From Nitrososphaerota archaeon (GTDB lineage Archaea > Thermoproteota > Nitrososphaeria > Nitrososphaerales > CADDZS01), in contig JAPCJU010000066.1 in the NCBI GenBank assembly GCA_027886795.1, positions 1-6,785 on the forward strand: 6,785 nucleotides of DNA, in the 5' to 3' direction. The translations under genes and the position numbers were made by a program. Numbering within the stretch: the stretch's first letter is position 1; each line of letters starts with the position of its first letter. Below the pieces are notes generated by a model that made no database searches, was not told where the DNA came from, and worked only from the letters and a program-made list of their open reading frames with translations. Shown here piece after piece: positions 1 to 5,595 of the stretch.

Positions 1-348
1 GTAATTAGTGTTCGTGAACCCGAGGATGCTGAAGTCAATATTCACGGAGGGACAAAGTCTGGCCATGTCCTCCGCTTTTCAGGAGCCAGTTCCCAAACAA
101 TGTAAAATCTAAGTTCCTCGGGTCGTTCCCAATGTACAGCACTGGTTGGAGCTGACAGGTGAATGGAAATACAAAGGAGTAGTAGCCAGCCCTACTCGCA
201 GATGTAGAAAGATTGTAGACAATTGTCTCGGCAGTGCTACTCGCTTGAAGAACTGCCGCCGAGGTAAAGTTGGCAAAAGTGCAACAAATCGACAGGCTTT
301 CTTGAAGCTCTTTATCAGTCTGTTGTATCTTGATTCTTTTTGTGGAGG
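1..348. other. Left-edge region with no confidently assigned gene
   Basis: Apart from the uncertain 105-codon frame at 35-352, nothing here is firmly coding. The plus strand has a frame open from base 1 to a TAA at 103-105. The minus strand has an ATG at 66 that stays open for 22 codons to the window edge, with GGAGG only two bases before it, which is too close for a good ribosome binding site. I see no terminator hairpin with a T-run after hyuB and no tRNA-like structure. The hyuB transcript may therefore continue past the left edge. Confidence 0.4.
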
Positions 349-352
349 TCAT
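35..352 (-). CDS. Possible small protein of unknown function, overlapping the end of hyuB
   Basis: A 105-residue reading frame starts at an ATG whose last bases overlap the hyuB stop (ATGA), an arrangement typical of translationally coupled genes. I do not recognise a family. The product is rich in Ser and Thr in its first two thirds. It then has an aromatic, beta-strand-like stretch (GYYSFVFPF at about residues 56-64, then LYIGNDP and LDFTLFGNWLL), which could be part of a beta-sandwich domain. There is no signal peptide, no transmembrane helix and no known catalytic motif. No Shine-Dalgarno precedes it, so expression would depend on coupling to hyuB. Against it, a second minus-strand frame and one plus-strand frame are also open for roughly 80-95 codons here, so the open frame alone is weak evidence. 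It may be a real small gene, a decayed remnant, or chance. Confidence 0.35.
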   Translation of the reverse strand: MTSTKRIKIQQTDKELQESLSICCTFANFTSAAVLQASSTAETIVYNLSTSASRAGYYSFVFPFTCQLQPVLYIGNDPRNLDFTLFGNWLLKSGGHGQTLSLREY

Positions 353-1986
353 CGTTTGTGGTCTCTAGAGACAAGGCCGTTTTCAATGTCTTTTGCCAGC
401 TTTTCTTTATCTCTCCTACTGGCCCTACCATAGCCTCCACCACCGGCGGTATGAATCTGGAACTCATCATCCTTGTTTAGAATGTAAGTTCCCTTGTTCC
501 TGACTTGACGGGCTGTATTGTTTGTGATAAGCACCACTTTCGTGTTCATCCCATCTCCTCCTCCAAGAAGACCCCAAGGTTTGATTCTTTCGCGATCGGA
601 AAGAATAGTGAATGTCACTGAGTCAGATAACATCTTGAATGCTCTAACAACACCGCATCCTCCTCTGAATTCTCCTCGTCCACTTGTGTTTTCCCTGAAT
701 TCGTATCTCGTGACCATCATTGGCATTGATCGTTCAATATCTTCGATGGGGGTGTTCATGGTATTGGTCATATTGGATTGAATTCCATCCAACCCGTCCA
801 TTCCCTTCTTTCCACCCAGACCCACTGCGATTGTTTCATAAAATGCCCAACTGCTGCCTTTGTGAATCCCACCGATCATTACATTATTCATGGAGCCACC
901 AGGTGCTGCAGGACATCTATCGGGAATCGCCTTGGAAAAAGCACGGAAAAGAACATCTGCATTTCTTTGACTTGTCTCAACATTGCCGCCTCCAACGGGA
1001 TGGGGAAATGTTGGATTAAGTAAACTGCCCTCAGGGGCCCGGACATTAATAGCTGCGAAGGCACCATGATTTGCCGGAATGTCATCGCCGGTTAACGTTC
1101 TAATCACAAAATAAACTCCTGAAAGGGTGACGCCGAAAACTGCATTCAAAGGGAAGTCGACCTGGCGGTGAGTTCCAGTGTAGTCGACCTCTACTCCTTC
1201 ATCTGAAATCTCTAGTTTCACCTTGAGATTGATATTCGTTCCGTCTGGATGCTCGAGAAAATCTTCAGAAGAATAGACTCCCCTCTTTATGGTAGAGAGT
1301 CGGGATCTCATCATCGCTTCCGAATACTCAAACGATTCTTCTGCGGCTTCTTTGAAAATCTCGAAGCCATACTTGGAAACTATAGCTGCTACTCTTCTCA
1401 CTCCTGTCACGTTAGCGGCAACCTGCGCCTTCAAATCACCGATCCTCTCTTTCGGAGTCCTTGAGTTTGACGAGATAATAGAAACAGTGTCTTTGATGAA
1501 ATCTCCGTTCCTCATCAGGTAGACTGGATTGATTAGGAAGCCCTCCTGGAGCACACTACGGGAATCTATCGATATACTTCCTGGGACACTCCCGCCCACG
1601 TCAGCGTGATGAGCTTTGTTGGCCGCGAAACCGAGCAGCTCTGCTCCGTCTAGTCGATAAATGGGACTAACGACCGTGATATCGTTTAGATGGGTCCCCG
1701 CGATGTACGGATTATTGACAACCACCATCGAACCACGTTCGAACTCCATCCCCTCTTTAGAGCAATATCTGATTATGTTGTTGAGCCCCCAGGGAAGTGA
1801 GCCCAAATGAACAGGCATATGTTCAGCCTGGGCGATCAGCCTCCCGTCCGCGTCGAATATCGCGGCTGAGTGGTCCATTCTTTCCTTTATGTTTGGAGAA
1901 TAAGAAGCGTTTCTGAGCGCTATTCCCATCTCTTCGCTTGCATAGAGAAGGGAGCTTCTAATTATCTGGACAGTAACCGGGTCCAC
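349..1986 (-). CDS. hyuB: Hydantoinase B / 5-oxoprolinase beta-type subunit (HyuB family)
   Basis: Catalytic-type partner of HyuA in the hydantoinase/oxoprolinase family. Members open cyclic amides such as N-methylhydantoin or 5-oxoproline with ATP, or serve as acetone/acetophenone carboxylase subunits. The product is cytoplasmic and has 545 residues, close to the usual 520-600. Family signatures run in order: the N-terminal DPVTVQIIRSSL, NNPYIAGTHLND at 91-102, HHADVGG at 126-132, VGGGNVETSQR at 331-341, PAAPGGSMNN at 359-368, MTNTMNTPIEDIE at 406-418, GRGEFRGGCG at 436-445 and TAGGGGYG at 513-520. H99, D102 and H126 match the His/Asp positions I associate with metal binding in acetone carboxylase; this comes from recalled family knowledge. 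The start is GTG, preceded by GGTG at seven bases, and no ATG fits the frame. The protein stops soon after GLVS, without the terminal YGV-like tail many homologues carry. It lies 15 bases after hyuA and is surely co-transcribed with it. The substrate is not determined. Confidence 0.95.
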   Translation of the reverse strand: MDPVTVQIIRSSLLYASEEMGIALRNASYSPNIKERMDHSAAIFDADGRLIAQAEHMPVHLGSLPWGLNNIIRYCSKEGMEFERGSMVVVNNPYIAGTHLNDITVVSPIYRLDGAELLGFAANKAHHADVGGSVPGSISIDSRSVLQEGFLINPVYLMRNGDFIKDTVSIISSNSRTPKERIGDLKAQVAANVTGVRRVAAIVSKYGFEIFKEAAEESFEYSEAMMRSRLSTIKRGVYSSEDFLEHPDGTNINLKVKLEISDEGVEVDYTGTHRQVDFPLNAVFGVTLSGVYFVIRTLTGDDIPANHGAFAAINVRAPEGSLLNPTFPHPVGGGNVETSQRNADVLFRAFSKAIPDRCPAAPGGSMNNVMIGGIHKGSSWAFYETIAVGLGGKKGMDGLDGIQSNMTNTMNTPIEDIERSMPMMVTRYEFRENTSGRGEFRGGCGVVRAFKMLSDSVTFTILSDRERIKPWGLLGGGDGMNTKVVLITNNTARQVRNKGTYILNKDDEFQIHTAGGGGYGRASRRDKEKLAKDIENGLVSRDHKR

Positions 1987-1993
1987 ATAAACA

Positions 1994-1997
1994 CACC
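1994..1997 (-). promoter_or_regulatory. Ribosome binding site deciding the hyuB GTG start
   Basis: GGTG, complementary to the archaeal/bacterial 16S 3' end, sits seven bases before the GTG at 1986. An ATG overlaps this GTG two bases upstream in another frame but gives only eight codons before a stop. The in-frame TAA of hyuA rules out any longer hyuB start. GTG is therefore the supported initiation codon. Confidence 0.5.
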
Positions 1998-2001
1998 ACG
2001 A

Positions 2002-4026
2002 TTAACTCTTGATGAGCTCCGTTCCGTAGTCTTCGACTTTCCACGACCATCCAGAGTTGACAACCAGAGTAGAATCGTACTCTTCAATAACGCAAGGACC
2101 TTTGCCGTAAGAGCCAATCTTCATTTCCTCCCTAGTGTATATTGGAACGGTTGAAAACTCGTTTTCAAACCACACATCTCTTGTCACATTGGATCCAGCC
2201 ACTTGCTCGCCAGATCCATCCGGCCGGGCTCGATAGCTCTTTATCGTCGCAGTCGGAACAATTGCCCTAATTTTAGCATTTACAATCTCTACTTCGTCGT
2301 CTGAGCTATAGCCGTAGATCTCTTTGTGCCTTTTAGAAAAGGCGAGTTTGATGTCGGCTGATTCTTCGTAAGGAAGCGTCAGCTCGAATGACTGTCCTTT
2401 GTACCTCAGATCCACGTACTTTTGGCCAGTGTACTTACCAAAACCTTCTTCCTCCAATGTTCCATCTGCAACCTTGGTAAGTTCTGCGAAAAACGGTTCC
2501 ACCGACGCAGTAGTACTCAAAACTGGAATTGAAAAGGTTCTAGACAGGTCTGCTGTGAGCAATCCGTAGGCAGAGAAGAGTCCCGCATGTCGAGGTACAA
2601 CAATGTGGTTTATCTCAAGTTCGTCGGCAAGATGACAGCAATGCAAGGGTCCGGCGCCCCCGAATGCCATAAGGGAGAATTCCCTGGGATCCCTTCCTCT
2701 TTCAACGCTTACAATGGAAATAGCTTTAGACATATTGTCGTTCACCAACCTGATTATCCCCTCGGCAACTTTGATAATGCTCGTGTTTATCCTGTCTGCT
2801 ATTTTTCGCATCGCATTTCTTGACAGGTTATTGTGGATTGGCATCTTTCCGCTAAGTAGGTAGTTTGGATTTATTCTACCGAGAACAACATTTGCATCTG
2901 TTACAGTGGGATTTTCTCCTCCCTTTCCATAAGCAGCCGGACCTGGTTCAGAACCCGCACTCTCGGGACCAACCCGGATAGCGCCTCCTTCATCTACCCA
3001 AGCAATTGTCCCTCCTCCTGAACTGACCTCGGCTAAATCTATGAATGGAGTGCGGACCGCATATCCGCTTCCCTTGATCGACCTGCCACTATGAGTTCTT
3101 CCTGCTGCCTCAAACTCATAAGATATGTCTGGCATTCCGTTTAGGACGGTTCCGGCCTTCGCAGTGGTTCCACCCATATCAAATGTTATGACTCTGGGGA
3201 GATCCAGGAACCTAGCAAGATGCTTCGAAGCAAGTACCCCTGCGGCCGGGCCTGATTCTATGACAGTGATGGGATAGCTTGAGGCAAATGATATTGTGCT
3301 CATGCCACCATCGGAATTCATGACGTAAACGGGAGCTTCGAACCCTTCACGACGAAGCATTGTTTTGAGATTCGTAAGATAAGTGGAAATTAGGGGCGAT
3401 AGAGCTGCATTGACTACGGTCGTGCTCATCCTTTCGTACTCTCTGTATTCCTTGTTTACATCCGACGATAAGTCGATGTGGCCTTTGAATTTCATTTGTT
3501 TCAGGATCTTTTCTGCTTGCTTCTCATGCTTCGGATTAACGTATGAATTCAGGAATGCGATCGCTACCGACTCGAAACCGAGACTCACTATTGTCTTTGC
3601 TGCGCGTTTGACATCAGAAACGGAGAGTGCTTCTAGTTCCCGACCGTCTGCAAGAATCCTACAACGAACGGTAAACCTATCCTTCCTCTCGACAATCTGA
3701 ACCGGTCGATTCGTATAAAGGTCGTAAAGTTCAGGCCTCCTTTGTCTCGCGATTTCGAGCACATCTTTGAAACCCCGGTTTGTTATTAGGGCGGTTTTAG
3801 CTAGCCCGGTGTGCGTTAGAAGAGCATTCGTAGCAGTTGTGCTCGCGTGAGAGATCAGGACAATCTCTGACGCCCTTTCCCTGAATTGGGCGAGAGCTGC
3901 AAGTATAGCCTCGGCCGGGTTTTTGGAAGACGTCGGTACTTTAACGACCTGAGTCTCATTTTTCTGAGGATCGTGAACAACCAGGTCGGTGAAAGTTCCA
4001 CCGACATCTATTCCAATAGCAAGCAT
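2002..4026 (-). CDS. hyuA: Hydantoinase A / 5-oxoprolinase alpha-type subunit (HyuA family)
   Basis: ATP-binding (actin/HSP70-like fold) subunit of the hydantoinase/oxoprolinase complex, cytoplasmic, which activates a cyclic amide or related substrate together with HyuB. The 674 residues match stand-alone HyuA proteins. Visible signatures are DVGGTFTD at 7-14 (phosphate-binding loop of the N-terminal domain), SHASTTATNALL at 59-70, RGFKDVLEIARQRRPELYDL at 84-103, YREYERMSTTVVNAAL at 194-209, NSDGGMS at 237-243, ESGPAAGV at 257-264, FDMGGTTAK at 282-290 (second nucleotide-binding motif), IDLAEVSSGGGTIAWVDEGG at 329-348, GPESAGSEPGPAAYG at 353-367, PTVTDANVVLGR at 373-384 and FGGAGPLH at 455-462. 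The start is fixed by the glycine-rich motif at residue 7. No clear Shine-Dalgarno precedes the ATG, so a short-leader or leaderless transcript is possible. Arginine is mostly AGA/AGG. It is the first gene of the hyuA-hyuB unit. Hydantoin, lactam, oxoproline or a ketone substrate cannot be distinguished. Confidence 0.95.
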   Translation of the reverse strand: MLAIGIDVGGTFTDLVVHDPQKNETQVVKVPTSSKNPAEAILAALAQFRERASEIVLISHASTTATNALLTHTGLAKTALITNRGFKDVLEIARQRRPELYDLYTNRPVQIVERKDRFTVRCRILADGRELEALSVSDVKRAAKTIVSLGFESVAIAFLNSYVNPKHEKQAEKILKQMKFKGHIDLSSDVNKEYREYERMSTTVVNAALSPLISTYLTNLKTMLRREGFEAPVYVMNSDGGMSTISFASSYPITVIESGPAAGVLASKHLARFLDLPRVITFDMGGTTAKAGTVLNGMPDISYEFEAAGRTHSGRSIKGSGYAVRTPFIDLAEVSSGGGTIAWVDEGGAIRVGPESAGSEPGPAAYGKGGENPTVTDANVVLGRINPNYLLSGKMPIHNNLSRNAMRKIADRINTSIIKVAEGIIRLVNDNMSKAISIVSVERGRDPREFSLMAFGGAGPLHCCHLADELEINHIVVPRHAGLFSAYGLLTADLSRTFSIPVLSTTASVEPFFAELTKVADGTLEEEGFGKYTGQKYVDLRYKGQSFELTLPYEESADIKLAFSKRHKEIYGYSSDDEVEIVNAKIRAIVPTATIKSYRARPDGSGEQVAGSNVTRDVWFENEFSTVPIYTREEMKIGSYGKGPCVIEEYDSTLVVNSGWSWKVEDYGTELIKS

Positions 4027-4110
4027 ATCGTGCAGAGCGCTAACGCATCCACTGTGGGATGACCTTTTTCAATCTACTTCCATTGGTGGTAAGGAAACAT
4101 TGCTGTAAGA

Positions 4111-4140
4111 CAAAAAACTAGCGAGCGTTCGTGCTCGCCC
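4111..4140 (-). terminator. Hairpin plus T-run terminator after the LLM oxidoreductase gene
   Basis: On the minus strand a six-base-pair stem GCGAGC/GCTCGC (4138-4133 and 4126-4121) closes a six-base loop. It is followed after TAG by six consecutive T's (4117-4112). This is the classic intrinsic terminator layout, and the T-run alone would also suit archaeal termination. It lies about 105 bases past the stop of the LLM gene and 85 bases before hyuA, so it would uncouple the two genes. The plus strand lacks a T-run after the stem, so it acts in the minus direction only. Confidence 0.65.
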
Positions 4141-4182
4141 AGCGTTTTGGGGACTGGACTAAAGGTCAAAGCGTTTGAGGAC
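4141..4182. repeat. Imperfect direct repeat between the LLM gene and hyuA
   Basis: AGCGTTTTGGGGAC (4141-4154) and AGCGTTTGAGGAC (4170-4182) are near-identical copies whose starts are 29 bases apart. Both lie upstream of the terminator hairpin in the transcript sense. A paired protein-binding site is conceivable, but short repeats of this quality also arise by chance. Confidence 0.3.
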
Positions 4183-4245
4183 GTCGGGGCATTTGTTCGG
4201 AGAGGCTTTTTACACGTGGAGGTAACGTGAGCTGCTTTTCTGTTT

Positions 4246-5247
4246 TCAATCCTTGCATGCGGGTATGATCTTATCAGAATACAACTGCATCATCTCAAGC
4301 ATTGCGGGTATGTCCGAATACACAAACTTGAGCTCCGTGATGTCAACCCCGGCTTTTGAATAACGCCTAACCTTTTCGATTATTTCTTCAGGTGTACCAA
4401 CCAGACTTCTTTTCTCCGCTTCTTCAAATGTTGCGAAATTAGTAAGAAGACTTTTCTTTGCAAGGTCGTGTGCCCTCAGCGAATTCTCATTTACTAATGT
4501 GAATAATTCATGCGAGACCAAGAAACCATCGAACACTCGGCCCTGTTTTTGAGAGGCTTCTGTTATATCCTGCATCCCCTGAGCAATCTCATCAGCAGTG
4601 AGATACGCGGGAATCCAACCATCTCCTAACTCGACCACCCGCCTCAGCGCCCTCGGGCTTATTCCTCTTTCACTGCCACCGATCAGAATCTTCAGAGGAT
4701 TTTGTCTTGGTTTTGGGAAGATCTGAATCTTTTCGAAATTGATGTACTTTCCTGAAAAAGAAGGCAAGTCTTCATTCCAGATAGTTCTGATTGCTCGGAT
4801 GTATTCATCTGTAATCTTGCCACGCTCATCATATGGGACGCCAACGGCCTCGAATTCAGGCCTTGTTATGTTAGACGCCCCTGGCGCCACTCCGATCATT
4901 AACTTACCTTCGGACATTACGTCGAGAATGGCGAGCTGCTTCGCGAGAACAACTGGATTTCTTAAGGGTAATACGATAACCGCAATCCCTATCTTAATTT
5001 CTTTGAGTCTGCCTGTCAAGTATGATAAGGTCGTAATCGATTCGAAGAAGTTTGGATGTTGTATTTCGTTCAGGGCTTCAGCCGAACCAGCGGAAAGATG
5101 CGTTCTGTGTTGTTCTGTCCCCCAAACTATGTGGTCGTGGACCCACAGCGAATGGAAACCCAGTTTCTGGGCTTCGTCTCCAACCCTTACAACATTATCT
5201 CGACTGGCGAGAGGTCCTGAATTTGGAATCCTTGCACCGAATTTCAT
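4246..5247 (-). CDS. LLM class (luciferase-like) F420-dependent-type oxidoreductase
   Basis: A member of the bacterial luciferase-like family (TIM barrel), which contains F420-dependent enzymes such as methylene-tetrahydromethanopterin reductase and F420-dependent dehydrogenases, and FMN-dependent monooxygenases. The product is cytoplasmic, and 333 residues is a normal length. Evidence in order: FGARIPNSGP at 3-12, LGFHSLWVHDHIVWG at 29-43 (cofactor-pocket strand and helix), LTGRLKEIKIGIAVIVLPLR at 77-96 (the T-x-R-I/L plus G-x-x-V-x-x-x-P-x-R signature), AKQLAILDVMSEGKLMIGVAPG at 102-123, YDERGKITDEYIRAIRTIW at 139-157, ILIGG at 187-191, LGDGWIP at 207-213 and VGTPEEIIEKVRRYSKAGVD at 283-302. 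The plain family fold does not separate F420 from FMN use; F420 is my preference given the probable archaeal host. A strong GGAG six bases before the ATG fixes the start. It is divergent from the gene at 5596 and ends before a terminator, so it is probably monocistronic. The substrate is unknown, perhaps the same as that of the hyuAB pathway. Confidence 0.93.
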   Translation of the reverse strand: MKFGARIPNSGPLASRDNVVRVGDEAQKLGFHSLWVHDHIVWGTEQHRTHLSAGSAEALNEIQHPNFFESITTLSYLTGRLKEIKIGIAVIVLPLRNPVVLAKQLAILDVMSEGKLMIGVAPGASNITRPEFEAVGVPYDERGKITDEYIRAIRTIWNEDLPSFSGKYINFEKIQIFPKPRQNPLKILIGGSERGISPRALRRVVELGDGWIPAYLTADEIAQGMQDITEASQKQGRVFDGFLVSHELFTLVNENSLRAHDLAKKSLLTNFATFEEAEKRSLVGTPEEIIEKVRRYSKAGVDITELKFVYSDIPAMLEMMQLYSDKIIPACKD

Positions 5248-5251
5248 TACA

Positions 5252-5259
5252 ATCTCCTT
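5252..5259 (-). promoter_or_regulatory. Strong Shine-Dalgarno of the LLM oxidoreductase gene
   Basis: AAGGAGAT on the minus strand, with its GGAG core ending six bases before the ATG at 5247. It is the best ribosome binding site in the window and confirms that start codon. It also shows that this gene has a leader, unlike hyuA, where none is visible. Confidence 0.75.
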
Positions 5260-5361
5260 CGTCTTTGAACTGGAATGATAAGCATTCTATCTGCTATATC
5301 AGGCCGAGCAAAAACAGACCGCGCGGAAATGTCATCCCAAGAAGAAAATCAATTAGGTGAA

Positions 5362-5373
5362 GATGGCGCCATC
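5362..5373. repeat. Perfect 12-base palindrome, possible operator
   Basis: GATGGCGCCATC reads the same on both strands with no spacer. It lies about 115 bases upstream of the LLM start and about 220 upstream of the plus-strand gene. The position between divergent promoters and the perfect symmetry suggest a dimeric regulator site, but no regulator gene is in the window to pair with it. Confidence 0.4.
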
Positions 5374-5424
5374 ATTAGAAGTCAATCTGATATTCCAAGA
5401 GAGTAAGTGTGGAGAAATTAAGTT

Positions 5425-5464
5425 CTTGTTAGATTTCGTTGTGTAGGAGCTTGTTTGAATTTCG
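5425..5464. repeat. Imperfect direct repeat in the divergent intergenic region
   Basis: CTTGTTAGATTTCG (5425-5438) and CTTGTTTGAATTTCG (5450-5464) are near copies whose starts are 25 bases apart. They differ by one substitution and a one-base length difference in the middle. They could be paired binding sites; significance is uncertain in AT-rich sequence. Confidence 0.3.
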
Positions 5465-5564
5465 GATGACGAGGCAATCTTGGAACTAATTTTGTCTGTC
5501 ATGATGTAAAGAATACTAACAGTACCACGATCATAACCATTGTAATTCTTAATAGCGTGGATTG

Positions 5565-5584
5565 GAGCGCGCTCACTTCGTGAG
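5565..5584. repeat. Overlapping dyads just before the plus-strand gene
   Basis: A 10-base perfect palindrome GAGCGCGCTC (5565-5574) overlaps by three bases an inverted repeat CTCAC-TTC-GTGAG (5572-5584). The second ends 11 bases before the ATG at 5596. The elements could be an operator near the transcription start or a small RNA hairpin close to the start codon. The two pairings are mutually exclusive as RNA stems because they share bases 5572-5574. Confidence 0.4.
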
Positions 5585-5595
5585 TTCGTAGGAAA

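Larger units (their letters stand above)
4027..4245 (-). promoter_or_regulatory. Intergenic region upstream of hyuA, holding its likely promoter
   Basis: This gap lies between the end of the LLM oxidoreductase gene and the start of hyuA. The hyuA promoter should lie in the roughly 85 bases between the terminator at 4111-4140 and the ATG. The only AT-rich element there is TTGAAAAAG on the minus strand (about 4063-4071), a poor archaeal TATA-like match about 40 bases before the ATG and with purine-rich sequence just upstream of it. No good bacterial -35/-10 pair is seen. The part next to the LLM gene holds an imperfect direct repeat (4141-4154 and 4170-4182) and a short dyad, CACGT/ACGTG (4213-4229). 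The exact promoter position is weakly supported. Confidence 0.3.
5248..5595. promoter_or_regulatory. Divergent intergenic region with two promoters and several dyads
   Basis: These 348 bases separate the minus-strand LLM gene from the plus-strand gene at 5596, so both promoters must lie here. For the LLM gene, GATATA on the minus strand (5300-5295) sits about 50 bases before the ATG, a plausible archaeal TATA box. An alternative bacterial reading is TTGCTC (5311-5306) and TAGAAT (5289-5284) with a 16-base spacer. For the plus-strand gene, CTTAATAG near 5548-5555 is TATA-like, about 45 bases before the ATG. Symmetric elements are CCGCGCGG (5319-5326), GATGGCGCCATC (5362-5373), GAGCGCGCTC (5565-5574) and CTCAC/GTGAG (5572-5584). 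A 43-codon plus-strand frame (5275-5406) is open but has no good ribosome binding site or recognisable product. Confidence 0.45.

Noticed and set aside
1..66. Possible start of another minus-strand gene at ATG 66, with GGAGG upstream
   Set aside because: The GGAGG is only two bases from the ATG, which is too close to work well. Only 22 codons are visible and show no recognisable sequence.
1..105. A plus-strand frame open from the left edge to a TAA at 103-105, as a possible C-terminus of an upstream gene
   Set aside because: The 34 residues match no family I recognise and compete with the minus-strand frame coupled to hyuB. Sequence to the left of the window would be needed to decide.
146..433. 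A 95-codon plus-strand open frame at the left end
   Set aside because: It overlaps the certain hyuB C-terminus antisense, has no recognisable motif, and lies in a region where several frames happen to be open.
4213..4229. Inverted repeat CACGT/ACGTG just after the LLM stop, as a terminator
   Set aside because: On the minus strand it is followed by A's rather than T's. The real terminator candidate is the stem at 4121-4138 with the T-run beyond it.
4027..4245. CRISPR-like or mobile-element repeats in the intergenic region
   Set aside because: Only one pair of imperfect 13-14 base repeats is present. There is no regular spacer series, terminal inverted repeat or transposase fragment.
4218..4260. 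GGAGGT followed by GTG on the plus strand, resembling a gene start
   Set aside because: The frame stops after about 13 codons and runs into the convergent LLM gene. The spacing of three bases is also too short.
4739..5278. A 179-codon plus-strand open frame opposite the LLM oxidoreductase gene
   Set aside because: It lies almost entirely antisense to a well-supported LLM gene. Its translation shows no family motif, and the minus-strand gene has a strong ribosome binding site.
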